From Geoalkalibacter halelectricus (GTDB lineage Bacteria; Desulfobacterota; Desulfuromonadia; Desulfuromonadales; Geoalkalibacteraceae), in contig NZ_CP092109.1 of NCBI RefSeq assembly GCF_025263685.1, positions 682,001 to 746,000 of the forward strand: a stretch of 64,000 nucleotides of DNA, read 5' to 3'. Positions 1-9,519 of the stretch are shown in pieces (position 1 is the first letter of the stretch; each line of letters opens with the position of its first letter). The notes under the pieces were generated by a model. It was not told where the DNA came from. It worked only from the letters and a program-made list of their open reading frames with translations, and ran no database searches. A program made the position numbers and the translations under genes.

Positions 1-17
1 AATTTTCGCTTCGGCCC

Positions 18-39
18 GGATAGTCCGACAGCCTCCTAG
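18..39. repeat. Half of a palindromic REP-like element
   Basis: These 22 bases match the right arm of the long hairpin at 38001-38070 with a single mismatch (t for c). The left arm would lie before the window. The element therefore occurs at least twice in this genome; here it sits directly upstream of a truncated gene remnant. Confidence 0.6.
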
Positions 40-85
40 GGATGTCCTTGAAAGTAGAAGAAATACAATTAATCTTATCTTGTAA

Positions 86-217
86 AACGACTTCAAGGTC
101 CATCTGTTCGGCAACAAGCAGGGCGACATGAACCCGGCTGGGCTCTGGCCCTCGGACCATGCCGGCGTCGCGGCGCGTCTTCAGTATGGGGCGAAACAGC
201 AGATTGCGGGCAACTGA
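86..217 (+). pseudogene. 3' remnant of a gene, C-terminus only
   Basis: An open frame starts right after an in-frame TAA at 83-85 and ends at TGA 215-217. It has no start codon or ribosome site of its own. The roughly 43 residues read like a genuine protein C-terminus, including the string GLWPSDHAGVAARLQY. An SDHxGVxA-type ending is common in endonuclease/exonuclease/phosphatase-fold proteins, so that family is my low-confidence guess. The sequence before 86 is AT-rich and looks intergenic, so the 5' part seems to be lost, possibly at a rearrangement next to the repeat at 18-39. Confidence 0.4.
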
Positions 218-243
218 TCGCGGATTTTGGTCGGGAGGCGCGG

Positions 244-810
244 ATGGTGGTACAGGTCATTTTCGATTTTCTTGATCCGGACGTCATCCGTGGGTGGTAC
301 AGCATCGATGATGTGGTGATGGGCGGCCGGTCGCGCAGTCAGGTATCCGGAGATCCCGCGGAGGGCATGATTTTCTCCGGCACCCTGTCCCTGGAAAACG
401 GCGGGGGCTTCGCATCGATCCGCTCGGCGGTCGGCAGCTACGATCTGGGCCGTGCCAGTGGTGTGCAGTTGGTCGTCCGGGGCGATGGGCTGCGCTACAA
501 GCTGTCCTTGCGCTGTGACAGCGCCTTTGACGGTATCGCCTATCAGGCCGGCTTTGCCACCAGAAGGGATGAGATACAGACCATTCCTTTACCCTGGACG
601 GTCTTTGCTCCGAGCTACCACGGCCGGGTGCTGCCCGATGCGCCGTCTCTCAACCCCGCCCGAATCCGCAGCTTCGGTTTTCTTTGCGCCGAACGCCGGC
701 CAGGCCCCTTCCGCCTAGCCATCCGTTGCCTGCTCCCCTTGGAAGAAGAGTGGAATGCGACCGCCTCAGGCGATGCCGTGCCGGGGCCTGCGGACCCGGG
801 AGAGAACTGA
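244..810 (+). CDS. CIA30-domain protein
   Basis: The 188-residue protein looks like the CIA30 (complex I intermediate-associated protein 30) beta-sandwich family. An N-terminal FDF..PDVIRGWYSIDDVVMGGRS stretch matches the family signature W..vdDvVMGG, and a carbohydrate-binding-like core with an FGFLCAE strand follows near residues 140-150. The start is backed by a GGGAGG ribosome site at a good distance. Bacterial members are small soluble proteins of unknown role; the human homologue is a complex I assembly factor, and no complex I gene is nearby. The C-terminal tail after about residue 165 is low-complexity. The same frame continues past the TGA with a hydrophobic stretch (see 811-897). 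Confidence 0.75.
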   Translation: MVVQVIFDFLDPDVIRGWYSIDDVVMGGRSRSQVSGDPAEGMIFSGTLSLENGGGFASIRSAVGSYDLGRASGVQLVVRGDGLRYKLSLRCDSAFDGIAYQAGFATRRDEIQTIPLPWTVFAPSYHGRVLPDAPSLNPARIRSFGFLCAERRPGPFRLAIRCLLPLEEEWNATASGDAVPGPADPGEN

Positions 811-897
811 TCCATCCTGCTGTGGCTTGGTGTTACCCTGGTGCTGTTCCACCTGCTGTTAACCCGCGGCGCCACCTCTTTGTTTCGTGAGTTCTAA
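811..897 (+). other. Hydrophobic in-frame extension after the CIA30 stop
   Basis: Directly after the TGA at 808-810 the same frame stays open for 28 codons to a TAA. It encodes one strongly hydrophobic segment (LLWLGVTLVLFHLLL) and a short basic tail. No ATG, GTG or TTG precedes the hydrophobic stretch. It may be a remnant of a small membrane protein, a 28-residue peptide from a non-canonical start, or UGA readthrough; I favour a remnant. The AT-rich run 898-1024 that follows is the leader of the next gene. Confidence 0.25.
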
Positions 898-1024
898 CCA
901 CCAAATCAAAAAATAAAAAACGACCTCAAGGGTAAGTTTACAAATCAAAAAAACGAGATAGATTATGATCGTAGGCAATAACACCAAAACTTTATAAACC
1001 ATTAAATTCCTAAGGAGTTTCGCG

Positions 1025-1261
1025 ATGAAGGTTTTCGTTAAATGTTTCGCTCAACTCGCCAAGGAGGATGTCTGCGATTATCACGGAAGTACTCCTCATG
1101 AGCTTGCTGAGGGAGCTAAGGTCAAGGATCTAATCCAGAAACTTGGCCTGCCGGTGGGTGATATCAAATTGATATTCGTAAACAACCTTATTGTTGGGAG
1201 TGATACCATTCTTCGCAATGAAGATAAGGTTGCTCTCGCTCCCGCAACAGGAGGAATGTAA
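1025..1261 (+). CDS. MoaD/ThiS-family ubiquitin-like sulfur carrier
   Basis: A 78-residue protein with the beta-grasp pattern of MoaD/ThiS: an N-terminal MKVFVKCFAQLAK strand, a central VKDLIQKLGLP helix, the IFVNN strand, then DKVALAPATGGM. Such carriers are adenylated and thiocarboxylated on a C-terminal Gly-Gly. Here one Met follows GG, so either the last residue must be removed or the carrier is non-standard. The ribosome site is TAAGGAG. The gene stands alone with its own terminator. It is more AT-rich than its surroundings. Other MoCo or tungsten-cofactor genes in the window (two moeA) give it plausible partners, but which pathway it serves cannot be told. Confidence 0.75.
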   Translation: MKVFVKCFAQLAKEDVCDYHGSTPHELAEGAKVKDLIQKLGLPVGDIKLIFVNNLIVGSDTILRNEDKVALAPATGGM

Positions 1262-1318
1262 ACGATAAACCCGACATGTAATTGATTTCTGGTTTTAAGT
1301 TCTGAAAGCACACTTAAA

Positions 1319-1350
1319 AACAGCTTCCTGGTTGGAGGCTGTTTTTTTTT
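1319..1350 (+). terminator. Rho-independent terminator of the MoaD-like gene
   Basis: A 10-bp stem (AACAGCTTCC pairing with GGAGGCTGTT, one G-T pair) is followed by a run of nine T. Confidence 0.85.
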
Positions 1351-1481
1351 GATCGCTCACGATTCGAAAAAAAAATTATTTGGCCCCTTTTTTGCTGAAT
1401 TTTGTAGAGCAAATACCCCTTTTATGCGTATTATTGTTAAAAATTTAATTCTCCTAATCCCATTTTGAAGGTTTCCAACGC

Positions 1482-3563
1482 ATGAAGCTATCAAAATCAT
1501 TAAACTTAATTCTCTTGCTTCTATTTTTCGTTGGTTCCCTGGCGGTGATACTGACGGTTAATTTCAGTCTAAAAAAACAGGCATATCTCGACGCTGAACG
1601 GGAAGCGGAATTGTTGATCGGCATGCATGAGGCGATTTATCAATATTTTGTGCACGAACTACAACCCGAGGTTAAAAAAATGGCAGAACGGCTGGATGAG
1701 CAGAATGTATATAATCCAGTCTGGATGTCATCGCTATATGCCCTACGCAAAATCGGGCAGGAGTTCAAAACCATCACCGGTGAACGCTACGCCTTTCGGA
1801 AGACTATTGTCGGAGCGCGCAATCAAGACAATGAGGCCAATGCATTCGAACGTAAATTCATTGCGCAACTCGAACTTGATCCAGACTTGAAGGAGTTGTC
1901 GCGGATCGTTTACCTGGAAGATGGCCCCTATTACCTGTCCATGCGTCGGTCCTCATCCATGGTTGAGAATTGCCTGCGTTGTCACAGTACTCCGGACAAC
2001 GCGCCGGCGGAATTGCTGGAAATTTACGGCTCCTATCTTGGATTCGGTCGCTCCGTCGGTCAGGCCTCGGCCATTTCCATGCAAATTCCCGTCGCGGACT
2101 CCTACGCCAAGGCCGACCAACTCACCCTGCAACTTTCCATGATGCTTCTCGGGCTGTTGTGCCTGTTGTTCCTGACCCTGTCGCAGTCGATACGCCGCCT
2201 GGTGGTCAACCCCTTGCAACGTTTTCATTCACAGGTTCGTGCGATTGCAGGCAACCCCCATTCCCTTCGGCAAAAAATCGATGACCTTCCTGGACGAGAA
2301 TTTCAGGAATTGTCCGAAGAATTTAATCGCATGTCGGAAAGTCTGGCGGACTATAGTGAAAATCTTGAAGCCTTGGTTGAGGATCGCTCACGTGAACTGA
2401 ATTGCGCCAAGGATGCCGCTGAGCGGGCCAATCGCGCCAAATCGGAATTCCTGGCGGCCATGAGCCATGAAATCCGCACTCCCATGAACGGGGTCATCGG
2501 CATGAACGAACTGCTGCTTTCGACGCAACTATCCGGCGATCAGCGGGAATATGCCCTGACTGTGAAGCAATCGGCCCAAGCCCTGCTTTGCATCCTTAAT
2601 GATATTTTGGATATCTCGCGCATCGAGGCAGGGCAAGTTCGTTTGAAAACTAGCCCCCTTGATCTCCGCCATCTGCTGAAAGATGTCGTCGCCCTGATCA
2701 AAGGGGGTGCCGACGCCAAAAATCTGACCTTATCGGTACACTGTGCTGAAGATTTCCCTCCCCTGGTGGTTTTGGATGAGGGACGCGTCAGGCAGGTTCT
2801 GATCAATCTGCTGAATAATGCCGTGAAATTCACCCTTGAAGGATCGGTAAGCTTGAGTGTTGCCACAAATGAGGAAGAAAGCAAAATTCTTTTCGGTGTG
2901 GAGGATAGCGGCGTTGGAATGGATCATGCGGGATTGACACGTATTTTTGAACCTTTCGTGCAACTTGACAATTCCCTGGCGCGGACTCATGCAGGGGTTG
3001 GGCTTGGCCTTCCTATTACAAAAAACCTTATTTCCCTCATGGGTGGAGAAATTGCAGTGGAGAGCCGGTTCGGGCAGGGATCGCGATTTTCCTTCTGGCT
3101 GCCCTTGGTTCGCGCCCAATCCGCTGCCCCTGCGACCACCGGGAGGATGGAGGTGAACCAGGTTGACGAGATCCGGCCTTTGGATATTCTGGTGGCCGAG
3201 GATAATCCGGTCAATGCCAAGGTTTTGTCCCGCTTGTTGGAAAAAGCCGGGCATCGGATTACCCTGGCGACCAATGGAGGAGAGGCATTGCAACTTGCCG
3301 AAAACAAACCGTTTGATCTGGTTTTCATGGATGTTCAGATGCCCGTTGTCGATGGCTTGGAGGCAACCCGAGGTCTGCGAGAACGTGAAAAAGTCACGGG
3401 GGGGCGGGTTCCCGTGATCGCCTTGACGGCCCATGCCCTGAAAGAAGATCGAGAGCGCTGTCTCGCCGCGGGAATGGACGACTATCTGACCAAACCGCTG
3501 ATGGCCGAGGAACTGTACCGCGCGGTGGCTCATTGGAGTGGAACTGCAACGCTAAACCGTTGA
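1482..3563 (+). CDS. Haem-binding hybrid sensor histidine kinase (DUF3365-HAMP-HisKA-HATPase-REC)
   Basis: A 693-residue membrane sensor. Transmembrane helix about 7-27, a periplasmic Tll0287-like DUF3365 domain about 40-205 with a c-type haem motif C164-L-R-C167-H168, a second helix about 215-235, then HAMP. The kinase core has phosphoacceptor His329 in the [10 protein letters not shown] box, an N-box ([11 protein letters not shown]) and G boxes ([14 protein letters not shown]). A C-terminal receiver (about 565-685) carries Asp617 in MDVQMP. The haem would make it a redox or gas sensor; that is inferred from the family. It opens a signalling block on one strand with the kinases at 3749 and 5369. 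No DNA-binding output domain is encoded, so it probably relays to another protein. Confidence 0.9.
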   Translation: MKLSKSLNLILLLLFFVGSLAVILTVNFSLKKQAYLDAEREAELLIGMHEAIYQYFVHELQPEVKKMAERLDEQNVYNPVWMSSLYALRKIGQEFKTITGERYAFRKTIVGARNQDNEANAFERKFIAQLELDPDLKELSRIVYLEDGPYYLSMRRSSSMVENCLRCHSTPDNAPAELLEIYGSYLGFGRSVGQASAISMQIPVADSYAKADQLTLQLSMMLLGLLCLLFLTLSQSIRRLVVNPLQRFHSQVRAIAGNPHSLRQKIDDLPGREFQELSEEFNRMSESLADYSENLEALVEDRSRELNCAKDAAERANRAKSEFLAAMSHEIRTPMNGVIGMNELLLSTQLSGDQREYALTVKQSAQALLCILNDILDISRIEAGQVRLKTSPLDLRHLLKDVVALIKGGADAKNLTLSVHCAEDFPPLVVLDEGRVRQVLINLLNNAVKFTLEGSVSLSVATNEEESKILFGVEDSGVGMDHAGLTRIFEPFVQLDNSLARTHAGVGLGLPITKNLISLMGGEIAVESRFGQGSRFSFWLPLVRAQSAAPATTGRMEVNQVDEIRPLDILVAEDNPVNAKVLSRLLEKAGHRITLATNGGEALQLAENKPFDLVFMDVQMPVVDGLEATRGLREREKVTGGRVPVIALTAHALKEDRERCLAAGMDDYLTKPLMAEELYRAVAHWSGTATLNR

Positions 3564-3646
3564 GGACCGTTGAGGATATTTGACCTGATTTTCCGCTCGA
3601 AGGCAGCAGGCGCATGGATCGTCCGTAAGCCTCAAATGCGAAAAAT

Positions 3647-3683
3647 GGTCAAAAATATTTTAAGATATTGTAAAATATTGACC
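3647..3683. promoter_or_regulatory. AT-rich inverted repeat upstream of the REC-kinase gene
   Basis: Outer arms GGTCA and TGACC enclose inner arms AATATTTT and AAAATATT, all inverted. It lies about 65 bases before the start at 3749 in the otherwise featureless 185-base gap. The layout suits a regulator operator overlapping a promoter, but no regulator is identified. Confidence 0.4.
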
Positions 3684-3748
3684 TTGGATGCTCGACGTCC
3701 ACGGGAATGCCTTGTGTAGAGTGCGGCGGTTTTCATTAAGGGGGTAGC

Positions 3749-5341
3749 ATGGCCGAAGAATATACGAATATTCTCATCGTTGAAGACGAGAAGGCACATG
3801 CTGAGGCTATTTCCCGTGCTTTTTCCTCATCAAATTTCCAGGTCCGCATCGACCAGGCGAACACTTTGCGCGACTATCACCAAAAAGTCGCGGCGAACAT
3901 TCCCGATGTCGTTGTGATGGATCTTAATCTTTCGGACGGTTCGGCTTTGGATGTGCTTGATGCCGGAACCGCCGAAGGAGCTTACCCCATTCTCGTCATG
4001 ACGGCTCACGGCAACGAAGCCATGGCTGTGGCGGCCATGAAGGCCGGCGCTCTCGACTATGTCGTCAAATCCGCCGAGAGCTTCGCCGCCATGCCGCAGG
4101 TCGTTCAGCGCGTATTGCGTGAATGGCGTCTGGTGCAAGAAAAGAAACGCGCTGAACAAGCACTGGTGGAGAGCGAGAGACGGCTGCGACTTGCCTTGGA
4201 GGCCGCCGAGCAGGCCTCGTGCGCTAAAAGCGAATTTCTGGCCAACATGAGCCATGAGATTCGCACGCCGCTCAACGGGATTTTCGGATTGCTGCAACAC
4301 CTTAAATCCTCTCCCTTGGCGGAGGATCAGGCGCAAAGTGTCGATCTCGCCCTCGAATCCGGCCAAAAGCTTCTCAGTATTCTGAATGACATTCTCGATC
4401 TTTCGCGCATTGAGGCAGGGTGCATGGATCTAAGCAACACCAGCTTCGATCCGGCAAAGCTGGTCACCCAGGTCTGCGGTATCTTTCATGCCAATGCCGC
4501 CGCCAAAAATCTGGTGCTCCTGCAGGAAATTTCCCCTGATCTTCCCCCGCGCGTCATCGGTGATGAAGGCCGATTGCGTCAGGTGCTTTTCAATCTGGTG
4601 GGCAACGCGGTCAAATTCACCGAACAAGGTGAGATCATCTTGCACGTTGAAGCTCTTGACGATCCCAAGCGCCTCAATGGATTGCGGTTGGAGTTCACGG
4701 TGCAAGACACCGGCATCGGCATTGCGCGCGACAAACTCGACGCCGTTTTCGAGCCCTTCTATCAGGTCGACGGCAGCAACACCCGCAGGTACGGGGGGGC
4801 CGGGTTGGGGCTTGGCATCGTCAAGCGCCTGGTGCAATTGATGAGAGGTGATTTAAGGATTGAAAGCGAATTGGATAAGGGAACCCTGATCCACTTCGCC
4901 GTTGAGGTTGAACGGGCCGGGCCGGATTCTGATTTCGAGGACATCGCGGCCGCGGAAATTAACCTACCAGTCCGACCGTTAAAAATCCTTCTGGCCGAGG
5001 ATGATCGCATCAATCGCTTTACCCTGGAACGTATGCTGGCAAAGCAGGGGCACGAGGTTCGTGCCGTTACCGATGGCCGGAAGTGCCTGGACTTGCTGCG
5101 ACAGGATTGCTTCGATGTGGTTTTCATGGACATTCAAATGCCTGAAATGGACGGCCTTGAAGCCACCCGCCTGGCGCGAAGCCTCGACGACCCGCAAAAA
5201 TCCCGTATCCCGATAGTTGCTCTGACCGCCCACGCCATGAAAGGCGATCGGGAAAGATTTCTCGCCGCCGGCATGGACGACTATATCAGCAAGCCCGTAC
5301 ATGCGGAGGAAATCCGGCGCGTATTGGCCAGGTTTGCATGA
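3749..5341 (+). CDS. REC-HisKA-HATPase-REC hybrid kinase, soluble
   Basis: A 530-residue cytoplasmic protein. The N-terminal receiver (about 6-125) has Asp58 in VVMDLNLS. A short coiled-coil linker leads to HisKA with His169 ([10 protein letters not shown]), then HATPase with N-box [11 protein letters not shown] and G boxes DTGIGI and GAGLGLGI, and finally a second receiver (about 410-528) with Asp461 in MDIQMP. There is no transmembrane segment and no PAS domain, so its input is phosphorylation of the first receiver, presumably by a neighbouring membrane kinase. The start is supported by AAGGGGG upstream. It sits 27 bases before the second DUF3365 kinase and is likely co-transcribed with it. 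Confidence 0.9.
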   Translation: MAEEYTNILIVEDEKAHAEAISRAFSSSNFQVRIDQANTLRDYHQKVAANIPDVVVMDLNLSDGSALDVLDAGTAEGAYPILVMTAHGNEAMAVAAMKAGALDYVVKSAESFAAMPQVVQRVLREWRLVQEKKRAEQALVESERRLRLALEAAEQASCAKSEFLANMSHEIRTPLNGIFGLLQHLKSSPLAEDQAQSVDLALESGQKLLSILNDILDLSRIEAGCMDLSNTSFDPAKLVTQVCGIFHANAAAKNLVLLQEISPDLPPRVIGDEGRLRQVLFNLVGNAVKFTEQGEIILHVEALDDPKRLNGLRLEFTVQDTGIGIARDKLDAVFEPFYQVDGSNTRRYGGAGLGLGIVKRLVQLMRGDLRIESELDKGTLIHFAVEVERAGPDSDFEDIAAAEINLPVRPLKILLAEDDRINRFTLERMLAKQGHEVRAVTDGRKCLDLLRQDCFDVVFMDIQMPEMDGLEATRLARSLDDPQKSRIPIVALTAHAMKGDRERFLAAGMDDYISKPVHAEEIRRVLARFA

Positions 5342-5368
5342 CGTCGTTCCTTCGGAGGCTTTCCGATA

Positions 5369-7654
5369 ATGCAGGATGATAATGGGCGAACTGTTTCTTT
5401 AAAAGATCCCGCAGGCACCGCGTCGGCCGGCATTTCCTTTCTGATTATCGCTCTTTTCTGGACCGCGGTAATCGCAACCCTGGCCGGCTGGCATTATTAT
5501 CGGGCCGCTGAAGCTGCACTTGAGAATGCCCGCACCGCCGCACGCCACAGCTTCGGCAAGGACGTGACCTTTCGCCGCTGGGCCACCGGGCATGGAGGTG
5601 TCTATGTACCGGTAACGGAAGCCACGCCCCCCAACCCCTACCTGACCCATGTCTTCGAACGCGATATCAATAGCCCGTCGGGGCGTGCCCTTACCCTGAT
5701 CAATCCCGCCTACATGCTGCGGCAGATGCACGAAATGGCCGATGAGCTGTTCGGCGTGCGCGGTCACATCACCAGTCTCAAGCCCCTGCGCCCGGAAAAC
5801 GCCCCCGACGAATGGGAAATAAAGGCCTTGCACGCGTTTCAGACCGGAACTGAGGAATGGTCGTCCAAAACCTCTATGGACGATGAACCTTATCTACGTC
5901 TCATGCGGCCCTTGATCGCCGAGGAAGGCTGCCTTAAATGCCACGGAATTCAGGGCTATGAGGTCGGCGACATTCTCGGCGGCGTGAGTGTGGCCATCCC
6001 CTGGGAGCCCTATAGGCAAGCCTTCCATGCCGCGCTGCCCGGCTTTGTTTTCGGCTATGGCGGCTTGTGGTTGTTTGGGCTGCTCTTCATCGTGGCAAGC
6101 CGGCGGCGTTTGGCCGAGCATCTGAAAGAGCACCGCAAGAGCGAAGAACGCTTGCGATTGATGGAGGACAACCTTCCGGACAGCTATGTCTATCAATATC
6201 GCCACGGCAAGGACGGCGTGCCGGAATTTCTTTACGTGAGTGAAGGCGTCGAGCGGTTGCATGGCTTGAGTCAAGAGGCGGTTTTGGTCGATGCGGGCGT
6301 TCTTCATCGGCAGATTGACCCGCAACAGCTTTCCACCCTGATGGAGGCCGAAGCACTGAGCCTAAAAAATATGACGGATTTCCAGGCCGAGTTGCGTATG
6401 CGCCGCAGTGACGGTGAGTGGCGCTGGATTCAGGTTCGCTCCCGTCCACGCCGCTTTGAAGACGGAACGATTATTTGGGATGGCGTGGCCACCGATGTTA
6501 CGGAGCGCAAGCTGACACTGGAGAAGCTTCAGGATAGCGAAGCGCGGTTACGGCACTGGCACGTCCTGATGCAATACATCATCGAGCACGATCCCAATGC
6601 CATCTTTGTTTTGGATCGCGACCTGAGACATTTGTTTGTCAGTGACCGGTTTCTGCGTGACTATGGGCTTGGAGAAAAGGACATCATTGGAAAACATCAC
6701 TATGAGGTCTTTCCAGATATTCCGCAAAAGTGGCGTGAGGTTCACCGAAAGGCCCTGCAGGGGGAGATTCTCAGTGCCGAGGATGAACCCTTTGCTCGTG
6801 AAGACGGGCGCATCGATTATACCCGCTGGCAGTGTCGCCCCTGGCATGAAGTCGACGGCTCCATCGGCGGAATCATTCTTTATACCGAAGTCGTCACCGA
6901 GCGAGTGGAAGCCAACCGGGCCTTGCAGCAGCGCACCCTGGAACTCGAGGAGCGCAGCGCTGAATTGGAACGCTTCAACTACACCGTTTCCCACGACCTG
7001 AAAAGTCCTCTCGTTACGGTTAAGTCCTTCCTCGGATTTTTGGAAAAAGACCTGGCCGCCGGGGATGCCGAACGCATTCAGACCGATATCGACTACATGC
7101 GCGCCGCCACCCAGAAGATGAGCCAACTTCTGGCTGAGCTGTTGGAAATGTCGCGCATCGGTCGCATCGTCAATCCACCGGTTCGGGTAGCCTATGGCGA
7201 CCTGATTCAGGAAGTCCTGGCCCTGGTCGCGGGACCGATTGCCGAGCGAGGGGTGGAAATCCAGGTCAGTGATGAAGACCTCGTGCTCTTCGGTGATCGT
7301 TCACGGCTGGTGGAAATCTGGCAAAACCTGGTGGAAAACGCCGTTAAATACATGGGCGGCCAAACGACCCCGTTTATTTACATCGGCGTTGAAGACCGGG
7401 CAGGCGAGCAGGTGTTCTTTGTGCGCGACAACGGCATGGGCATCGACCCGCGTTACGCCGAGAAGATTTTCGGTCTGTTCGAAAAACTCGACAGGCAAAC
7501 CGAGGGCAGCGGTTTGGGGCTGGCGCTGGTCAAACGCATCGTGGAAGTTTACGGGGGGCGCATCTGGGTGGAGTCGGTCGGTGAAGGGCAGGGGAGCTGC
7601 TTTTTCTTCACCCTGCCGGGCGCCTGTACAAGCAAGGGGGAAGAAATCTCATGA
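5369..7654 (+). CDS. Haem-binding PAS histidine kinase (DUF3365-PAS-PAS-HisKA-HATPase)
   Basis: A 761-residue membrane kinase. Transmembrane helix about 22-44, DUF3365 periplasmic sensor with haem motif C188-L-K-C191-H192, and a second helix about 218-240. Two PAS domains follow (about 258-375 and 390-515), then a phytochrome-type kinase with His542 in VSHDLKSPL and ATPase motifs NLVENAVKY and GSGLGLAL. It lacks a receiver of its own. Its stop overlaps the start of the response regulator at 7651 by ATGA, a strong sign that the two form a cognate pair. The haem places redox potential or a diatomic gas among likely signals (family inference). Confidence 0.9.
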   Translation: MQDDNGRTVSLKDPAGTASAGISFLIIALFWTAVIATLAGWHYYRAAEAALENARTAARHSFGKDVTFRRWATGHGGVYVPVTEATPPNPYLTHVFERDINSPSGRALTLINPAYMLRQMHEMADELFGVRGHITSLKPLRPENAPDEWEIKALHAFQTGTEEWSSKTSMDDEPYLRLMRPLIAEEGCLKCHGIQGYEVGDILGGVSVAIPWEPYRQAFHAALPGFVFGYGGLWLFGLLFIVASRRRLAEHLKEHRKSEERLRLMEDNLPDSYVYQYRHGKDGVPEFLYVSEGVERLHGLSQEAVLVDAGVLHRQIDPQQLSTLMEAEALSLKNMTDFQAELRMRRSDGEWRWIQVRSRPRRFEDGTIIWDGVATDVTERKLTLEKLQDSEARLRHWHVLMQYIIEHDPNAIFVLDRDLRHLFVSDRFLRDYGLGEKDIIGKHHYEVFPDIPQKWREVHRKALQGEILSAEDEPFAREDGRIDYTRWQCRPWHEVDGSIGGIILYTEVVTERVEANRALQQRTLELEERSAELERFNYTVSHDLKSPLVTVKSFLGFLEKDLAAGDAERIQTDIDYMRAATQKMSQLLAELLEMSRIGRIVNPPVRVAYGDLIQEVLALVAGPIAERGVEIQVSDEDLVLFGDRSRLVEIWQNLVENAVKYMGGQTTPFIYIGVEDRAGEQVFFVRDNGMGIDPRYAEKIFGLFEKLDRQTEGSGLGLALVKRIVEVYGGRIWVESVGEGQGSCFFFTLPGACTSKGEEIS

Positions 7655-8112
7655 CCGGTGAACCGATTGTAATCTTGCTGGCCGAGGACGATCCGGCCCA
7701 TGCGGAAATCGTGCGCAGGAACATGGAAATCTCGCGCATCAGCAACCGGCTCGAACATGTCGTCGACGGCCAGGAAGCCCTGGATTACCTCTACCAGCGC
7801 GGCCACTTCAAAGATCCCGCCTGCTCGCCCCGGCCGGGTTTAATTTTGCTGGATCTGCGCATGCCCCGCGTCGATGGCCTCGAAGTGCTCAAAACCATCA
7901 AGAACGATCTCGATTTAGCGCGTATCCCGGTGGTGGTCTTGACCACCTCGGCGGCCGAAGCCGACATGGCCAAGGCCTATGAGCATCATGCCAACAGCTA
8001 CCTAGTCAAGCCCGTCGATTTTCCCCAGTTTGTCTCCCTCCTGGAAACCATCGGCTATTACTGGCTGATTTGGAATAAATGCCCCGGGCGCCAGAACCAT
8101 GCCCGTAGCTGA
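7651..8112 (+). CDS. Rcp1-type single-domain response regulator
   Basis: A 153-residue stand-alone receiver of the Rcp1 type, which normally partners phytochrome-like kinases. The acidic pocket LAEDDP (near residue 11), Asp68 in LLDLRMP, the TTS threonine and the LVKPVDF lysine loop are all present. It overlaps the upstream kinase gene by four bases (ATGA). No output domain is present, so it acts through protein contact. The 206 bases that follow, to 8318, contain nothing I recognise. Confidence 0.9.
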   Translation: MTGEPIVILLAEDDPAHAEIVRRNMEISRISNRLEHVVDGQEALDYLYQRGHFKDPACSPRPGLILLDLRMPRVDGLEVLKTIKNDLDLARIPVVVLTTSAAEADMAKAYEHHANSYLVKPVDFPQFVSLLETIGYYWLIWNKCPGRQNHARS

Positions 8113-8318
8113 TGCCTAAACCAGCTTGTATGAAGCCACCAGAACGGGAAAGCGGGGGACGTTGTTTCCCTGTCAACCAAATGGCCGAAAATTTAACTGG
8201 ATAACCGCGTCACTGAGGATTCTGATGATGTTCGCGGTAGAACATATAACCAGGTGAGGTTCAAAATGCTTCAATCACCTTACGCCGAGGCAGGGTTTTA
8301 TCCTGTCCCATTTTGCCG

Positions 8319-8642
8319 CTAAACCAGCATTCCCCCGAGCCAGTAGAGCAGCATTCCCACCAGAACCGTGGCGCCCAGGCTGCGGGTTTTCAGGGCGAAC
8401 AGCAGAGTCGGAATGGCGACCAGAAATTCCAGCTTGCCGAGACTGATTTCGCGGCTGACGTGGTCCGTGAACAGGATTGGGGCGAGTAGGGCGCTGAGGA
8501 TTGCCACGGGGATCAGGCTGAGCCAGTCGATGAGCCATCGCGGCATCCGCCGTTGAGCGAAATAAAGCAGGGGAAGGGCGCGCGGCAGGTAGGTAACCAT
8601 TCCCATGCCGGCGAAGAGAAGCAGATAATCGTTGAAGGTCAT
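8319..8642 (-). CDS. azlD: AzlD-family branched-chain amino acid transport subunit
   Basis: A 107-residue membrane protein with four predicted helices, typical in length and pattern for AzlD (early TYLPRALPL motif, C-terminal LLYWLGG). AzlD works with AzlC as a branched-chain amino acid exporter. The start ATG overlaps the azlC stop by four bases (8639-8642), so the two are translationally coupled in the order azlC-azlD. Confidence 0.85.
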   Translation of the reverse strand: MTFNDYLLLFAGMGMVTYLPRALPLLYFAQRRMPRWLIDWLSLIPVAILSALLAPILFTDHVSREISLGKLEFLVAIPTLLFALKTRSLGATVLVGMLLYWLGGMLV

Positions 8643-9349
8643 GCCCCCCTCCGCAGGCTGCGTTTCAAAAAGAATCCGATCGTCGCGGCGCTGACCGAGG
8701 CACCGACGATGTAGGTGTCGCCGGGCAGCAGAATATACCAGGCAACGGCCAGCGCCCCTGCGATCAGGGCGGTCAGAAGGTAGATGCCCCCTTGGAGTTG
8801 CATCGCCAGCAGACAAATGAACATCGCGGTCAGGGCATAGTCGATTCCCAGGGCTCCCGGTGGAACGAATTGCCCGACCAGAACTCCGCAGACCGTGGCG
8901 AAAATCCAGACGGTATTGGCCAGTTGGTTGACGATCAGCGCCTTCCAGCGATCCCAGGCCCCGTCGCGAAAGCGGGTGTGGTTGACGGCAAAGCTTTCGT
9001 CGGTGATGCCGTAGGCAAACAGGGCGAGAAATCCGCGCGCGACGCCGCGCAGGTACACCGCCAGGGCCGAACTCATCAGCACATGGCGCAGATTGATCAC
9101 AAAGGTCGTCAGGATGATGGCCGGCGCCGAAGCGCCGGCGGTGAGCATGGCGACGCAGATGAACTGGGCGCTGCCGGCGAAGACCAGAATGGACATCATG
9201 GCCATGGCCCACCAGGGAATGCCTGCTTGCTGGGCAAGAACGCCGAGCGCCAGCCCGATGGGAAAATACCCGAGGCAGATGGGCCAGCCGGCGACGGCGC
9301 CCTGCTGCAGATGCGGCCGATTTTTTTCGTGACTTGTGGGGGCGGTCAT
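8639..9349 (-). CDS. azlC: AzlC-family branched-chain amino acid permease
   Basis: A 236-residue integral membrane protein with the AzlC pattern: an N-terminal GYFPIGLALGVLAQQAG region, FAGSAQF, NLRHVLMS and YGITDESFAV motifs. It is the large subunit of the AzlCD exporter. Start supported by a GGGA ribosome site. It is transcribed away from the TauE-type gene at 9520 across a 170-base gap that must hold both promoters. Confidence 0.88.
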   Translation of the reverse strand: MTAPTSHEKNRPHLQQGAVAGWPICLGYFPIGLALGVLAQQAGIPWWAMAMMSILVFAGSAQFICVAMLTAGASAPAIILTTFVINLRHVLMSSALAVYLRGVARGFLALFAYGITDESFAVNHTRFRDGAWDRWKALIVNQLANTVWIFATVCGVLVGQFVPPGALGIDYALTAMFICLLAMQLQGGIYLLTALIAGALAVAWYILLPGDTYIVGASVSAATIGFFLKRSLRRGA

Positions 9350-9519
9350 GTTTTTTTATCCCGTGTTTTTCTTGGAGGCTCAAGGCGGGAAAATAAAAAA
9401 AGTTTTTTCACCGGGATAATTTCGGTAAGATTCGACCCTGTATCCTTTTTTCCATCTTCTGTTAAATGCGGATCCACTCGTATCGCATGGATCGCAATGA
9501 CTGCAAGGCTTGAGCGAAC

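Noticed and set aside
8319-9383. Single 354-codon frame covering azlD and azlC
   Set aside because: The part upstream of 8642 is out of frame with azlC and reads as nonsense; the real layout is two genes overlapping by ATGA.
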